Counted from the first letter of the stretch, positions 1-8,366 are shown. The stretch is DNA of 64,000 nt from an uncultured Verrucomicrobiota bacterium (GCA_903907995.1 CAIVQH010000023.1:1-64000); one strand, 5' to 3'. Notes: a model not told the origin generated them from the letters alone. Program-made: numbers and translations.

Positions 1-8
1 ACAGACCC

Positions 9-65
9 TTTGTCCATCCCCGGTTCCGGTCGGGCTCCGCCCTCCCTCCACCGGGGATGGACAAA
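9..65. repeat. Perfect 15-bp inverted repeat (hairpin)
   Basis: The arms 9-23 and 51-65 are exact reverse complements (TTTGTCCATCCCCGG and its complement) around a 27-nt GC-rich loop that itself holds GGGC-TCC-GCCC. No T-tract follows, so it is not a typical intrinsic terminator. It could be the end of a transcript entering from the left, or a copy of a dispersed palindromic element. Confidence 0.75.
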
Positions 66-114
66 CCAACACAGAACCACAACCATCAACCAACTCCTGA
101 GACTCTCATATCCC

Positions 115-759
115 ATGGAGCAGTTTGTGTGGTCCGGTCAGTTCCGCATCGTTTTTTCAGATTTAAATAAAGTTTCATCGACGGAGACTCGTCGTTTACT
201 CCAAAAAAGAATAATTGAGCGAATTGAACAAGAAGTCGTATTGACTACGCTAATTGGTGCTGAAGAAGGCTTATTGAAGCCAGAGCAGATTCACCATGAA
301 GCGGTAAAACTTCTTCAGAAATCAGAAAGCGAACTTTTTGAGCTACTGGTGAGGGCCCTGCCATATGGCTCGATTAAATTACTTGGCGAAGTCAGGTCCG
401 ATGCACTTCTCCAATTGTCGATGCCGGATCGTAAACTCCTTCTCCCACCGGGACAAGCGAGTCAGCCGCCGCATGTTGGAAAACTAGTCTTTGCAGTGCT
501 GAAGCGGGTGGGTTGGAAGACATTATGCGATGCAAAAAGCCCCCTCTACAAACTTTGGTCTCAGAAGATTCCGGGCGTTTACAGTGCTGCATACTTTGCT
601 ACTTCAGTAACGCAAACATTTCACGACTGGAAAATTGGCTTGCCGTTTCTGGCAGCAGGAGTATCGGCAATCGCGATGAAATATGGAGCTCAAGAGTTTT
701 GTGATTTAACAAAACCTGACTCAATTATGGATTCTCGCCGAAAGGGCACAAAACGCTAA
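115..759 (+). CDS. AT-rich hypothetical protein
   Basis: Predicted 214-residue protein that I do not recognise. An in-frame TTG at 10 would add 35 residues, but that extension is encoded by the hairpin, so the ATG at 115 is preferred. The N-terminal half is charged and probably helical. A hydrophobic stretch near residues 175-190 (FLAAGVSAIAMKYGAQ) could be one membrane-associated helix. Base composition is clearly more AT-rich than every neighbour, with many AAA, TTT and ATT codons, which suggests recent transfer. No catalytic motif is visible and there is no obvious operon partner; the next gene is on the other strand. Confidence 0.6.
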   Translation: MEQFVWSGQFRIVFSDLNKVSSTETRRLLQKRIIERIEQEVVLTTLIGAEEGLLKPEQIHHEAVKLLQKSESELFELLVRALPYGSIKLLGEVRSDALLQLSMPDRKLLLPPGQASQPPHVGKLVFAVLKRVGWKTLCDAKSPLYKLWSQKIPGVYSAAYFATSVTQTFHDWKIGLPFLAAGVSAIAMKYGAQEFCDLTKPDSIMDSRRKGTKR

Positions 760-811
760 GGAAGCGCTCTATTTCGATCCGATCTCTGCCCACAATCGTC
801 CCACGTCACGG

Positions 812-3082
812 TCACTTCCACGTCACCGTCGCCATAGCCGCCGAGGCTCCGTCCGCCCGTTCCTCCAACGACGCCAGAATATCCGCCGCGCGACGCTTGG
901 CTTTGCCGTGAAAGGTCTTATGACCATTCACCAGCACTGTCAGCGGGCGGTCGAGGTCGACCAGGTGGTCGGAAAGACGCAGGGTCAGCTTCGTCGGCAC
1001 GTCGCCTTCGATCGCGATGGTTTGATCCTTCACTGTGGCGACGATCTTCTGCTTTTCCTTCAGCTCCACGCTTTCGGGCACCTGCAGCCAGTAGAAGCGG
1101 TGGTGGATGATGTCGTCCTGAAACCAGACCACCTTGGTCGGCCAGGGGTTGCGCGTGAACCCGGCCATCCACGGCAGCGCCTCGGCGTCTTTTTTCTGCA
1201 TCCAGTGGCCGAGACCGGGATAGATGCGGAACATGTGGACATAGCCGCCCGGATCGGCGGCCTCCAGGCGGTCGAGTTCGGCGGCGCGGGCGGCGGCGAT
1301 CTTGTTCCGGTCGTAAGCGGCATCGTCACCGCCCATGAAGATCGCGAAGGGCAGATCGCGCAGGCCGAGCAGCGAGGCCTCGTTCGGGTGGCCCGCCATC
1401 ATCGCGGCGGCGGCGAAACGGTCGGCCATGCGCGGCGCGAGCTGCCATACTCCGTCGCCACCCGCCGAGTAGCCCATGAGATAGACCTTGTCGGGGTTCA
1501 CCCCGTGCAACGCCACCTGGTCGTCGATCAGCCGCTGGAAAAGCGGTTCGATGTGGCCCTCGTGCCACATGTTCCAGGTGTCGGTCGGCGCGCGCGGCGC
1601 GACGTAAATGCCCTCGGCCGGCTCGTAGAGGCGGATCTGGTTGGTCCATTGCTGGCTGTTCACCGCCGCCGGGGCATTGCCGCCGCCGTGCATGGAAATC
1701 CAGAGGCTGCGACCATTCGTGGGCGCTTCGCCAAAGGTCTTCACCATCCAGCGGAGCGTCTTGTCGCCCAGCGTGATCGCCTGGGCCTCGACTTCGCCCT
1801 GCCGCTCCAGCGCGAGATGATGCAGCCGGTCGGCCGTGAGCATTTCCAGCACCCGCGCTGCCTCGTACCGGGTAAGCGCGGCCTGCATGGCCGGCGCGTT
1901 GGTCTTGCGCTCCTCGCGGGGCAGCGCCAGCCACGATTCGACCGCCTTCATGGCCGGGGTCACCGGGGACAGCTCCGACCACTTCGCGTCCACGGTGGGG
2001 TCACCCTTCGCCAAGGGGCCAAAGGGGCACTCGCGAATTTCGTGGCCGATGGTGAAGCGCAGCCAGCCCGTCGCGCCGGGCTTGAGCGCGAAACGTGGCA
2101 TGTCATTGAGGTCGGCCGTGCCCGCCTTGGTGCTGGCGATGGCGCATTCCTTCCGCACGCCATCGAGCACGCACACCTTCGCCGACATCCGTTGGCCGCC
2201 GGCCTTCTGCCCCACGGCCTTGTCCCACAGGCGCACACCCAGCTTCGCGATTTCCGGCTCGGCGGAAGTCGCCTTCGCATAGCGGGCCGTGACGTTCACG
2301 GCCGCCACTTCGCGGCTGGATTCGGCCCAGACCATCGGGAAAGAAAGGCCGTCGCGCTTCCACGAGGTCGCATAGATCGCAAAGCGCGGCACGTCGGCCT
2401 TCGCCAGGGCGGCGTCGTTCACAAACCAGCCCCGGTCGAGGCCGGCCGGATCGGGCTCATCCGCCCCGGTGAAGTGCCAGTCGCCATCCCAGATTTCGAC
2501 CCACGTGTGGTTGCCGCGCTCATTGGTCCACAACGGCGTGCCCACCGAGCGGGCCGGAATGCCAACCGCACGGCAGGCATCCACCAGGATGATGGACAGC
2601 CCGGTGCAGGTCGCCTTGCCCAGCTCAATGGATTCCTTCGGGCTCTGGTTCGGGCGCTTGCGCCCCGTATTGTAGTGGACCTTTACCAGGTTGAAGATCT
2701 GGCGGTTCAGCATTTGGGCCGCTTCCGACGCAGTCTTCGCGTCCTTCACGAGGACGCGGCATCGCTCGTAAAAATCCGCCCGCCACGGGTCGCGCGGCTC
2801 GTCAAAGACGGCATAGGGCAGCACGTCGTTTTCGAAGATGGCGTCCGGCACCGCCTTCGCCCACGGGAACTCGCTGCGCGCCTTGAAGGCCAGGTCCAGA
2901 TTTTCCGTGAGAAACTGGGCTGAAAGCGTCTCCCGATCCCGGGCGGGCATGTTCGCGACGAGGAAATGCGCGGCCTTCTCTCCGGCTTCGCCGTGCTTTG
3001 CCTTGGCCGCCGCGATGAAGTCATCCACCGGAGCCCCGAGCGCGAGCCCCGCCATGCCGAAGAGCAGCCAAACAAATCGCAT
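812..3082 (-). CDS. Secreted transglutaminase-like / alpha-beta hydrolase fusion
   Basis: Predicted 756-residue exported protein. The chosen ATG gives a signal peptide (MRFVWLLFGMAGLALG); an upstream in-frame start would add 14 polar residues. The N-terminal half holds a transglutaminase-like fold: Cys in ATCTGLS near residue 158, then GNHTWVEIWDGDWHFTG supplying His and Asp. The C-terminal part is an esterase or PHB-depolymerase-like alpha/beta hydrolase: oxyanion segment SMHGGG, nucleophile elbow GYSAGG near residue 537, and a late His in GLGHW. The pairing suggests a periplasmic enzyme acting on peptide or polymer substrates, but the substrate cannot be read from sequence. Monocistronic and divergent from the beta-propeller gene. 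Confidence 0.8.
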   Translation of the reverse strand: MRFVWLLFGMAGLALGAPVDDFIAAAKAKHGEAGEKAAHFLVANMPARDRETLSAQFLTENLDLAFKARSEFPWAKAVPDAIFENDVLPYAVFDEPRDPWRADFYERCRVLVKDAKTASEAAQMLNRQIFNLVKVHYNTGRKRPNQSPKESIELGKATCTGLSIILVDACRAVGIPARSVGTPLWTNERGNHTWVEIWDGDWHFTGADEPDPAGLDRGWFVNDAALAKADVPRFAIYATSWKRDGLSFPMVWAESSREVAAVNVTARYAKATSAEPEIAKLGVRLWDKAVGQKAGGQRMSAKVCVLDGVRKECAIASTKAGTADLNDMPRFALKPGATGWLRFTIGHEIRECPFGPLAKGDPTVDAKWSELSPVTPAMKAVESWLALPREERKTNAPAMQAALTRYEAARVLEMLTADRLHHLALERQGEVEAQAITLGDKTLRWMVKTFGEAPTNGRSLWISMHGGGNAPAAVNSQQWTNQIRLYEPAEGIYVAPRAPTDTWNMWHEGHIEPLFQRLIDDQVALHGVNPDKVYLMGYSAGGDGVWQLAPRMADRFAAAAMMAGHPNEASLLGLRDLPFAIFMGGDDAAYDRNKIAAARAAELDRLEAADPGGYVHMFRIYPGLGHWMQKKDAEALPWMAGFTRNPWPTKVVWFQDDIIHHRFYWLQVPESVELKEKQKIVATVKDQTIAIEGDVPTKLTLRLSDHLVDLDRPLTVLVNGHKTFHGKAKRRAADILASLEERADGASAAMATVTWK

Positions 3083-3150
3083 GGGTGAAAACATACTGAC
3101 CGCCAACAGGTTGGAAACCGACAAATTCAGGGGAAACCGGGGACTGAATG

Positions 3151-3212
3151 AATTTGGAAAACAGGAATGCAGGAACCGAACTACTCTTTCCTGTTTTCCT
3201 GTTTTCCAAATT
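3151..3212. repeat. Perfect 17-bp inverted repeat between divergent genes
   Basis: Arms 3151-3167 (AATTTGGAAAACAGGAA) and 3196-3212 are exact reverse complements with a 28-nt spacer. CCTGTTTT units are also repeated within the right arm. It lies in the 246-bp gap between two divergent genes and resembles the polypurine/polypyrimidine intergenic repeats scattered through this window. Confidence 0.8.
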
Positions 3213-3244
3213 TAATCTGCTCCTTCCCTCCGTCTTGTCTTTGT

Positions 3245-3272
3245 CCCTTTGCTCCTTGGTTCCTTTGTTGTT
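3245..3272 (+). repeat. 28-nt pyrimidine-rich repeat, copy 1
   Basis: A CCCTTTG..CCTT.GTTCCTTTG tract in the leader of the beta-propeller gene. It matches the reverse complement of 40292-40319 at 26 of 28 positions. In both copies the pyrimidine strand reads towards the start codon of the next gene. Confidence 0.7.
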
Positions 3273-3328
3273 TGCCGCAATTCCTCTTTTTCTGCTGCGT
3301 TCTCAACGGTCTTCTTCATTCTCCGGCC

Positions 3329-4225
3329 ATGAAATCCCCGCGCGCCCTGATGGCTCTGCTTGCTTTGCTTGCCACCGCCCTGTCCCTGCAGGCGGGGCAT
3401 CCGCTGCTGCTGTGCGATTCCGGCAACAACCGCGTGTGCAAGGTTTCGGCCGAGGGCAAAATTGAGTGGGAACACCCGGCCCAGCACCCGCAGGACATCT
3501 GGCTCACGCCCGCCGGCAACTACCTTTTCTGCTTCAAGACCGGCGCGCTCGAGGTGACGCCGGACAACACCAAGGTCTGGGAATACGTCGCGCCTACCAA
3601 CAGCGAGGTCCACGCCTGCCAACCGCTGCCGGATGGCCGCGTGATGCTGGTCGAGGGCGGCACCAGCCGGATCATCGAGGTGGATCGCGCCGGCAAGATC
3701 GTGAAGGAGATCCGGCTGACCACGTTGCCGAAGATCAGCACGCATGAACAGTACCGCGGCACGCGCAAGCTGCAGAACGGGCACTATACCGTGTGCTTCA
3801 AGGGCGAGCACAAGGTGGTGGAGCTGAACAGCAGCGGCCTGGTGCTGCGGGAAATCAAGGCCCCCGGTGACGTGCATGAGGCGCTGACCCTGCCCGACGG
3901 GCACATGCTCATCACCTGCGGAGATGGCCACAAGGTCATCGAAATCGATGCGGCCGAGAAGGTTGTGTGGGAGCTGAACGAAAACGACCTGCCCGGCCAC
4001 CCGCTGCGGCTCATGGCCGGCTGCCAGCGCCTGCCCAACGGCAACACGGTCTTCGTGAACTACCTCGGCCATGGTCACAACGGCGAGCAGCCGAGCGTCT
4101 TCGAGCTGACACGCGACAAGCAGATCGTCTGGACCCTGAGCGTCACCAACAATTTCAAGGCCGTCTCCCAGATTCAGCTGCTGGACATCCCGGGCGACAC
4201 GACCAAGGGCGAAATCTTGCGGTGA
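3329..4225 (+). CDS. Secreted beta-propeller (PQQ/arylsulfotransferase-like) protein
   Basis: Predicted 298-residue protein with a signal peptide (MKSPRALMALLALLATALSLQAG); an open frame runs further upstream but is encoded by repeat-like pyrimidine tracts. The mature part is built of about six blade-like units with recurring G..V.E.D..GK.V.E and L.DG..L patterns, for example RIIEVDRAGKIVKEIRL and HKVIEIDAAEKVVWELN. This is typical of PQQ-like or ASST-like propellers. No catalytic residues for sulfotransfer are identifiable, so a binding or scaffolding role is equally possible. It stands alone, followed by four TTTCGAA units. Confidence 0.75.
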   Translation: MKSPRALMALLALLATALSLQAGHPLLLCDSGNNRVCKVSAEGKIEWEHPAQHPQDIWLTPAGNYLFCFKTGALEVTPDNTKVWEYVAPTNSEVHACQPLPDGRVMLVEGGTSRIIEVDRAGKIVKEIRLTTLPKISTHEQYRGTRKLQNGHYTVCFKGEHKVVELNSSGLVLREIKAPGDVHEALTLPDGHMLITCGDGHKVIEIDAAEKVVWELNENDLPGHPLRLMAGCQRLPNGNTVFVNYLGHGHNGEQPSVFELTRDKQIVWTLSVTNNFKAVSQIQLLDIPGDTTKGEILR

Positions 4226-4231
4226 AGGGAG

Positions 4232-4259
4232 TTTCGAATTTCGAATTTCGAATTTCGAG
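4232..4259. repeat. Four tandem 7-bp units TTTCGAA
   Basis: Three exact TTTCGAA units are followed by one TTTCGAG, directly after the stop codon of the beta-propeller gene. Each unit contains the palindrome TTCGAA. Confidence 0.85.
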
Positions 4260-4640
4260 TTAGTCGGAGTTCCGGGTCTCGTGCGCCCAGTATGCCGATT
4301 TCGGGAAGTCAGAGCTTCCTGAACCATTGACAGCCGGTTTCAGCCAGATGCCTTGGCTCTGGCCAAGTCGCCGCCTGCCTCATCCGCTTCTTTGCGCCCG
4401 TGGTGGCGAGGAATCAACGATGAGCCACTCTCCCGCCTTTCGCTGCGAAGTGAATCGGCTTTCGCCCGGCCCTAAATCACCGAATTTCCGTAAATATCCG
4501 TTTTTAAAGCACGAAATACGCAAATACATTACTTGTTTACTTATCTTTAAATAAAAATGCAATAAACGGCCTTTTTAAGCGATTAAACAGCCCGTAAAAC
4601 CGCCCGCTTCTGGCTGATGAATGCAAATTAAATAATTACT

Positions 4641-4655
4641 CTATTGACTTAGTAG
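4641..4655 (+). promoter_or_regulatory. Candidate promoter/operator of the sulfate cluster
   Basis: CTATTGACTTAGTAG is an imperfect palindrome (10 of 15 positions symmetric) that overlaps a -35-like TTGACT. No convincing -10 hexamer sits at the usual spacing. It lies 100 bp before the porin start within AT-rich sequence, where a sulfur-responsive repressor or activator could bind. This is speculative. Confidence 0.3.
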
Positions 4656-4755
4656 ATGTTTATTCCAAGCTCTGCCCGCCGTGACTGAAACACACCGCGT
4701 TAAGTCTCCTCACTCCGACGACCGGAGGCGGCAACCCGTAGCTTTGACCCGCACC

Positions 4756-6231
4756 ATGAAACTGCCCCGCTGGATTGCCACCGCCGCGATTCTTGGCCTC
4801 ACCCTGCCCATGCTGCCCGCCGCGGCCGATGACCAGGCTGAACTCATCAAGCAACTGCTCCAACGCATCGACTCGCTCGAAAAGAAGGTCGATGCGCTGG
4901 AACATTCGCCCGGTACCGCCGGCACCGCCACGAACAGCGCCGTCGCCACCGTGCCCGCTGAACGCTTCACCCAGTTGGAGCAGCAGGTGAAGGTGCTCGG
5001 CCGCCAGAACGAGCTGGCCACCGAGGCCGCCGCCGAGAAGGCCCGGACCGCACCGGTCGTGGACTTCGGACCCAATGGCTTCCAGTTTCGCAGCGCCGAG
5101 ACGAACTTCGTCCTGAAGATCAAGGGGCAGGTGCAGCTGGACTCCCGCTGGTACATCAACGACCTCGCCGCGAACCATAATGATTCGTTTGTGCTGCGCC
5201 GGGCGAGGCTCATCGCCGAGGGCACCATTTTCCACGATTTTGATTACCAGTTTGTGCCGGAATTCGCCGGCAGTTCGCCCACGATCCTCGATGCGAACGT
5301 CGGCTACCGCTACGACAACTGGCTTCAGCTCAAGGCGGGCAAGTTCAAGTCGCCGGTCGGCCTGGAACAGCTCCAGAACGATGCCCAACTTTTCTTCATC
5401 GAGCGCGCCCTCCCTTCGCAGCTCACGCCGAACCGCGACCTCGGGGTGCAGCTCTCCGGGGACCTGTTCGATGGCCGCCTGAGCTACGCGGCGGGCGTCT
5501 TCAACGGGGTGGGCGACGGCCGCAACGGCGGCAACGCCGATGTGGACGGCGAGCAGGAGTTCGCCGGCCGGCTGTTCGCCCAGCCCTTCGTGAACACGAG
5601 CAAGACCTGGCTGCGGGGCCTGGGCTTCGGTCTCGGCGCCAGCGCCGGCCACGAGACGGGGGCAGATCTGACGCCGAACGGCCTGGGATTCACCACGGAT
5701 GGCCAGCAGAAATGGTTCAGCTACAAGAGCAGCGTCATTGCCAATGGCGAGCACTGGCGGCTCTCACCGCAGGCCTACTATTACGCCGGCCCGTTCGGGT
5801 TACTGGCGGAATACGTGATCTCAGACCAGCAGCTCCGCGCCGGCACCAACAGCGCCACTTACGCCTCCGGCGACCTGGAAAACACGAGCTGGCAGGTCGC
5901 CGGCAGCTACGTGCTCACGGGGGAGAACGCGAGCTACAAGGGGGTGACCCCGCGCCACAACCTGAACTTCTCCGAGGGCACCTGGGGGGCTTTGGAACTG
6001 GTCGCCCGTTACGCCGAGCTGGGGGTGGACGGGGATGCGTTTCCCACCTTCGCGGATCCCACGGCAAATCCGCGCCGCGCCCATTCCTACTCCGTCGGCG
6101 TGAACTACTATCCCAACCGGATCTTCCGGGCCTCCATACAGTACACGCTGACCGATTTCGACGGCGGGAGCGGGACCGGAAACAAGCACAGCGAAAACGC
6201 ATTGCTCACCCGGTTCCAGATCGCGTTCTGA
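4756..6231 (+). CDS. OprP/OprO-like outer-membrane porin
   Basis: Predicted 491-residue porin. The ATG is chosen because it begins a signal peptide (MKLPRWIATAAILG, cleavage near AAAD). Residues about 27-50 form a coiled coil (IKQLLQRIDSLEKKVDALEH), typical of trimeric OprO/OprP-type porins. The rest has alternating beta-strand pattern from FVLKIKGQVQLDSRWYI onwards and ends in a C-terminal Phe (LLTRFQIAF), the usual signal for barrel insertion. The family is known for phosphate or pyrophosphate. Here it sits 33 bp before a sulfate-binding protein gene, so sulfate or another oxyanion is the likelier substrate (inference). Confidence 0.85.
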   Translation: MKLPRWIATAAILGLTLPMLPAAADDQAELIKQLLQRIDSLEKKVDALEHSPGTAGTATNSAVATVPAERFTQLEQQVKVLGRQNELATEAAAEKARTAPVVDFGPNGFQFRSAETNFVLKIKGQVQLDSRWYINDLAANHNDSFVLRRARLIAEGTIFHDFDYQFVPEFAGSSPTILDANVGYRYDNWLQLKAGKFKSPVGLEQLQNDAQLFFIERALPSQLTPNRDLGVQLSGDLFDGRLSYAAGVFNGVGDGRNGGNADVDGEQEFAGRLFAQPFVNTSKTWLRGLGFGLGASAGHETGADLTPNGLGFTTDGQQKWFSYKSSVIANGEHWRLSPQAYYYAGPFGLLAEYVISDQQLRAGTNSATYASGDLENTSWQVAGSYVLTGENASYKGVTPRHNLNFSEGTWGALELVARYAELGVDGDAFPTFADPTANPRRAHSYSVGVNYYPNRIFRASIQYTLTDFDGGSGTGNKHSENALLTRFQIAF

Positions 6232-6264
6232 TACACACCGCCACGCACGCAAGACATTTACCCG

Positions 6265-7254
6265 ATGAAATCTCTCCTCTCCCTGATTTTCGCCGTCGCC
6301 ACCCTCGTGGGGGCATCGGCCAAGGACCTCACCCTGCTCAACGTCTCTTACGACCCGACACGCGAGCTTTACGCCGACGTGAACAAGGCCTTCGCCGCGC
6401 AATGGAAGGCGAAGACCGGAGACAACGTCACGATCCGGCAGTCCCACGGCGGCTCGGGAAAGCAGGCCCGCTCGGTCATCGACGGCCTGGATGCCGACGT
6501 GGTCACGCTCGCTCTGGCCTACGACCTGGATGCCATTTCCGAAAAGGCCCGGCTCTTCCCGGCGGACTGGCAAAAGCGCCTGCCGCAGAACAGCGCGCCC
6601 TATACCTCGACGATCAACTTCCTCGTGCGGAAGGGAAATCCGAAGCACATCAAGGACTGGGATGACCTCATCAAACCCGGGGTCTCCGTGATCACGCCCA
6701 ACCCGAAAACCTCCGGCGGTGCGCGCTGGAACTACCTTGCCGCGTGGGGCTACGCGCTCCGCACCAAGGGCGATGCCGCCACGGCGCAGGCCTTCGTGAC
6801 GGCGCTCTACAAGAACGTGCCCGTGCTGGACTCCGGCGCCCGTGGCGCCACCACCACCTTCGCCCAGCGTGACATCGGCGACGTGCTCATTTCCTGGGAA
6901 AACGAGGCGTTCCTGGCCCTCAAGGAATTCGGTCCCGACAAATTCGAGATCGTGACGCCCTCGATGAGCATTCTCGCGGAACCGCCGGTCACCCTCGTGG
7001 ACAAGGTCGTGAAGCGGCACGGCACCCAGGCCGTCGCCCAGGCGTACCTCGACTTCCTCTATACCGACGATGGCCAGGACATCATCGGCCGGAACTTCTA
7101 CCGGCCGCGCAGCGAAAAGGCCGCTGCCAAGTACGCCGGCACCTTCCCGAAGGTCACGCTCTTCACCATCGACGAGGTCTTCGGCGGCTGGCAGAAGGCG
7201 CAAAAGGACCACTTCAACGACGGCGGCATTTTCGACCAGATTTACAAACCCTGA
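6265..7254 (+). CDS. sbp: Sulfate-binding periplasmic protein
   Basis: Predicted 329-residue solute-binding protein of the Sbp/CysP family. It has a signal peptide ([19 protein letters not shown]) and the family segments [66 protein letters not shown] and [10 protein letters not shown]. It delivers sulfate (or thiosulfate) to the CysTWA transporter encoded next door. Length is normal for the family. The gene is probably cotranscribed with the porin, then separated from cysT by a repeat and an M14-type peptidase gene, an unusual insertion in this otherwise standard order. Confidence 0.93.
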   Translation: MKSLLSLIFAVATLVGASAKDLTLLNVSYDPTRELYADVNKAFAAQWKAKTGDNVTIRQSHGGSGKQARSVIDGLDADVVTLALAYDLDAISEKARLFPADWQKRLPQNSAPYTSTINFLVRKGNPKHIKDWDDLIKPGVSVITPNPKTSGGARWNYLAAWGYALRTKGDAATAQAFVTALYKNVPVLDSGARGATTTFAQRDIGDVLISWENEAFLALKEFGPDKFEIVTPSMSILAEPPVTLVDKVVKRHGTQAVAQAYLDFLYTDDGQDIIGRNFYRPRSEKAAAKYAGTFPKVTLFTIDEVFGGWQKAQKDHFNDGGIFDQIYKP

Positions 7255-7291
7255 GACGTAGCCGGCGAAACGCACGTCGGTCTCTCCCATT

Positions 7292-7400
7292 CCTTCTTAA
7301 TCGTAATCTTGCTCTTAATCTTAATCCCAAGCCCCCAATCGCGATCACGAAGACCTGAGCCAGGGTGATTAAGATTACGATTAGGAGTAAGAGTAAGAAC
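7292..7400. repeat. TTAATC-type inverted repeat element, copy 1
   Basis: The left arm (about 7292-7328, units of CTTAATC and GTAATCTT) and the right arm (about 7363-7400, GATTAAGATTACGATTA) are imperfect reverse complements around a 34-nt GC-richer loop. It fills the gap between sbp and the peptidase gene. A related element occurs at 23590-23681 and a half copy at 29169-29193. Confidence 0.7.
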
Positions 7401-7416
7401 TAGCCCTGTTGCCACC

Positions 7417-8250
7417 ATGACTGACACGCTCCTGAATCCTGTGACCGCTCCCGCCACCAGCCCGACGCCGGCTTCGCGCCGTTCCGTGGAACGGCTGCTC
7501 GCCCACCTCGACTTCATTGCCGAGCACTCGCGCCACCTGGTCAGCAAGTCGTGCGGACGCTTTGAGAGCCAGGGCCAGAGCTACGCGTTGCCGCGTTACC
7601 TCTTCGTCGGCCCCAAGGGCGGCGGCGACACGATCCGCCTCGGCATCTTCGCCACCATCCACGGCGACGAGCCCGAGGGCGCGCTGGCGTTGACCCGCTT
7701 CGTCTCCGCCCTGGAGAAGAATCCCGAGCTGGCCACCGGTTATGCGCTGTTCATCTATCCGGTCTGCAATCCGACCGGCTTTGAGGACGGCACCCGCCAC
7801 AACCGCAACGGCCTGGATCTGAACCGCGAGTTCTGGAAGCAGTCGGCCGAGCCGGAAATCCGCTTCCTCGAGTCGGAAATCTGGATGCAGGCCTTCCACG
7901 GCATCGTGACCCTGCACAGCGATGACACGAGCGACGGCCTGTACGGATTCGTGGGCGGGGCGGTGCTGAGCGAAAACCTTCTGGAACCCGCCCTGCAGGC
8001 CGCCGGCCGCTTCCTGCCGCGCAATCACAGCCCGGTCATTGACGGTTTCAACGCCCGTTCCGGCATCATCCAAAGCGGCTATCACGGCATGCTGAAATCT
8101 GTGCCCAATCTGGACTATCCGCCGTTCGAACTGACCTTGGAAACGCCTGCGAAGGCCCCGCTCCATCGCCAGGCCGATGCGCACGCGGCCGCGCTGGAGA
8201 CCATCCTCACCGAATTCCGCTACCTCCAGGCCGTGGCCCAGAACATCTGA
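7417..8250 (+). CDS. M14-family metallocarboxypeptidase-like protein
   Basis: Predicted 277-residue cytoplasmic protein without a signal peptide. It carries the zinc-peptidase signature of the M14/succinylglutamate desuccinylase group: H82-G-D-E85 zinc ligands, N136-R137 in GLDLNREFW, third ligand H167 in TLHSDD and the likely catalytic Glu in ELTLETP (E242). Such enzymes cleave a C-terminal residue or an N-acyl amide. The substrate here is unknown. Its position between sbp and cysT suggests a link to sulfur assimilation, perhaps release of a sulfur amino acid from a conjugate, but no direct evidence supports that. Confidence 0.78.
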   Translation: MTDTLLNPVTAPATSPTPASRRSVERLLAHLDFIAEHSRHLVSKSCGRFESQGQSYALPRYLFVGPKGGGDTIRLGIFATIHGDEPEGALALTRFVSALEKNPELATGYALFIYPVCNPTGFEDGTRHNRNGLDLNREFWKQSAEPEIRFLESEIWMQAFHGIVTLHSDDTSDGLYGFVGGAVLSENLLEPALQAAGRFLPRNHSPVIDGFNARSGIIQSGYHGMLKSVPNLDYPPFELTLETPAKAPLHRQADAHAAALETILTEFRYLQAVAQNI

Positions 8251-8366
8251 CACCTTGTTCACGTCAGCGCCCACCACCCGCTCCGCGCTCCCCGCTCGCC
8301 GCTCCGCGCTGGCGAAGTTCATGCCTTGGCTTTGGCACCGGGTTTCCGCACGCTGAAGCTTCGCTG

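Larger units (their letters stand above)
4226..4755. other. 530-bp intergenic region upstream of the sulfate cluster
   Basis: No credible gene is present. It starts with a 7-bp tandem repeat, continues with about 200 bp of GC-rich sequence without recognisable features, and becomes strongly AT-rich from about 4480 to 4665. The AT-rich part is the likely promoter region of the sulfate uptake cluster. Confidence 0.6.

Noticed and set aside
908-2923. A 671-codon open frame on the plus strand opposite the transglutaminase/hydrolase gene
   Set aside because: High GC leaves long antisense frames open. The translation is rich in His/Arg/Gly without motifs, whereas the minus-strand frame has a signal peptide and two catalytic domains.
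4232-4259. Tandem TTTCGAA as a CRISPR or iteron array
   Set aside because: Units are contiguous with no spacers, and no cas or replication gene is nearby.
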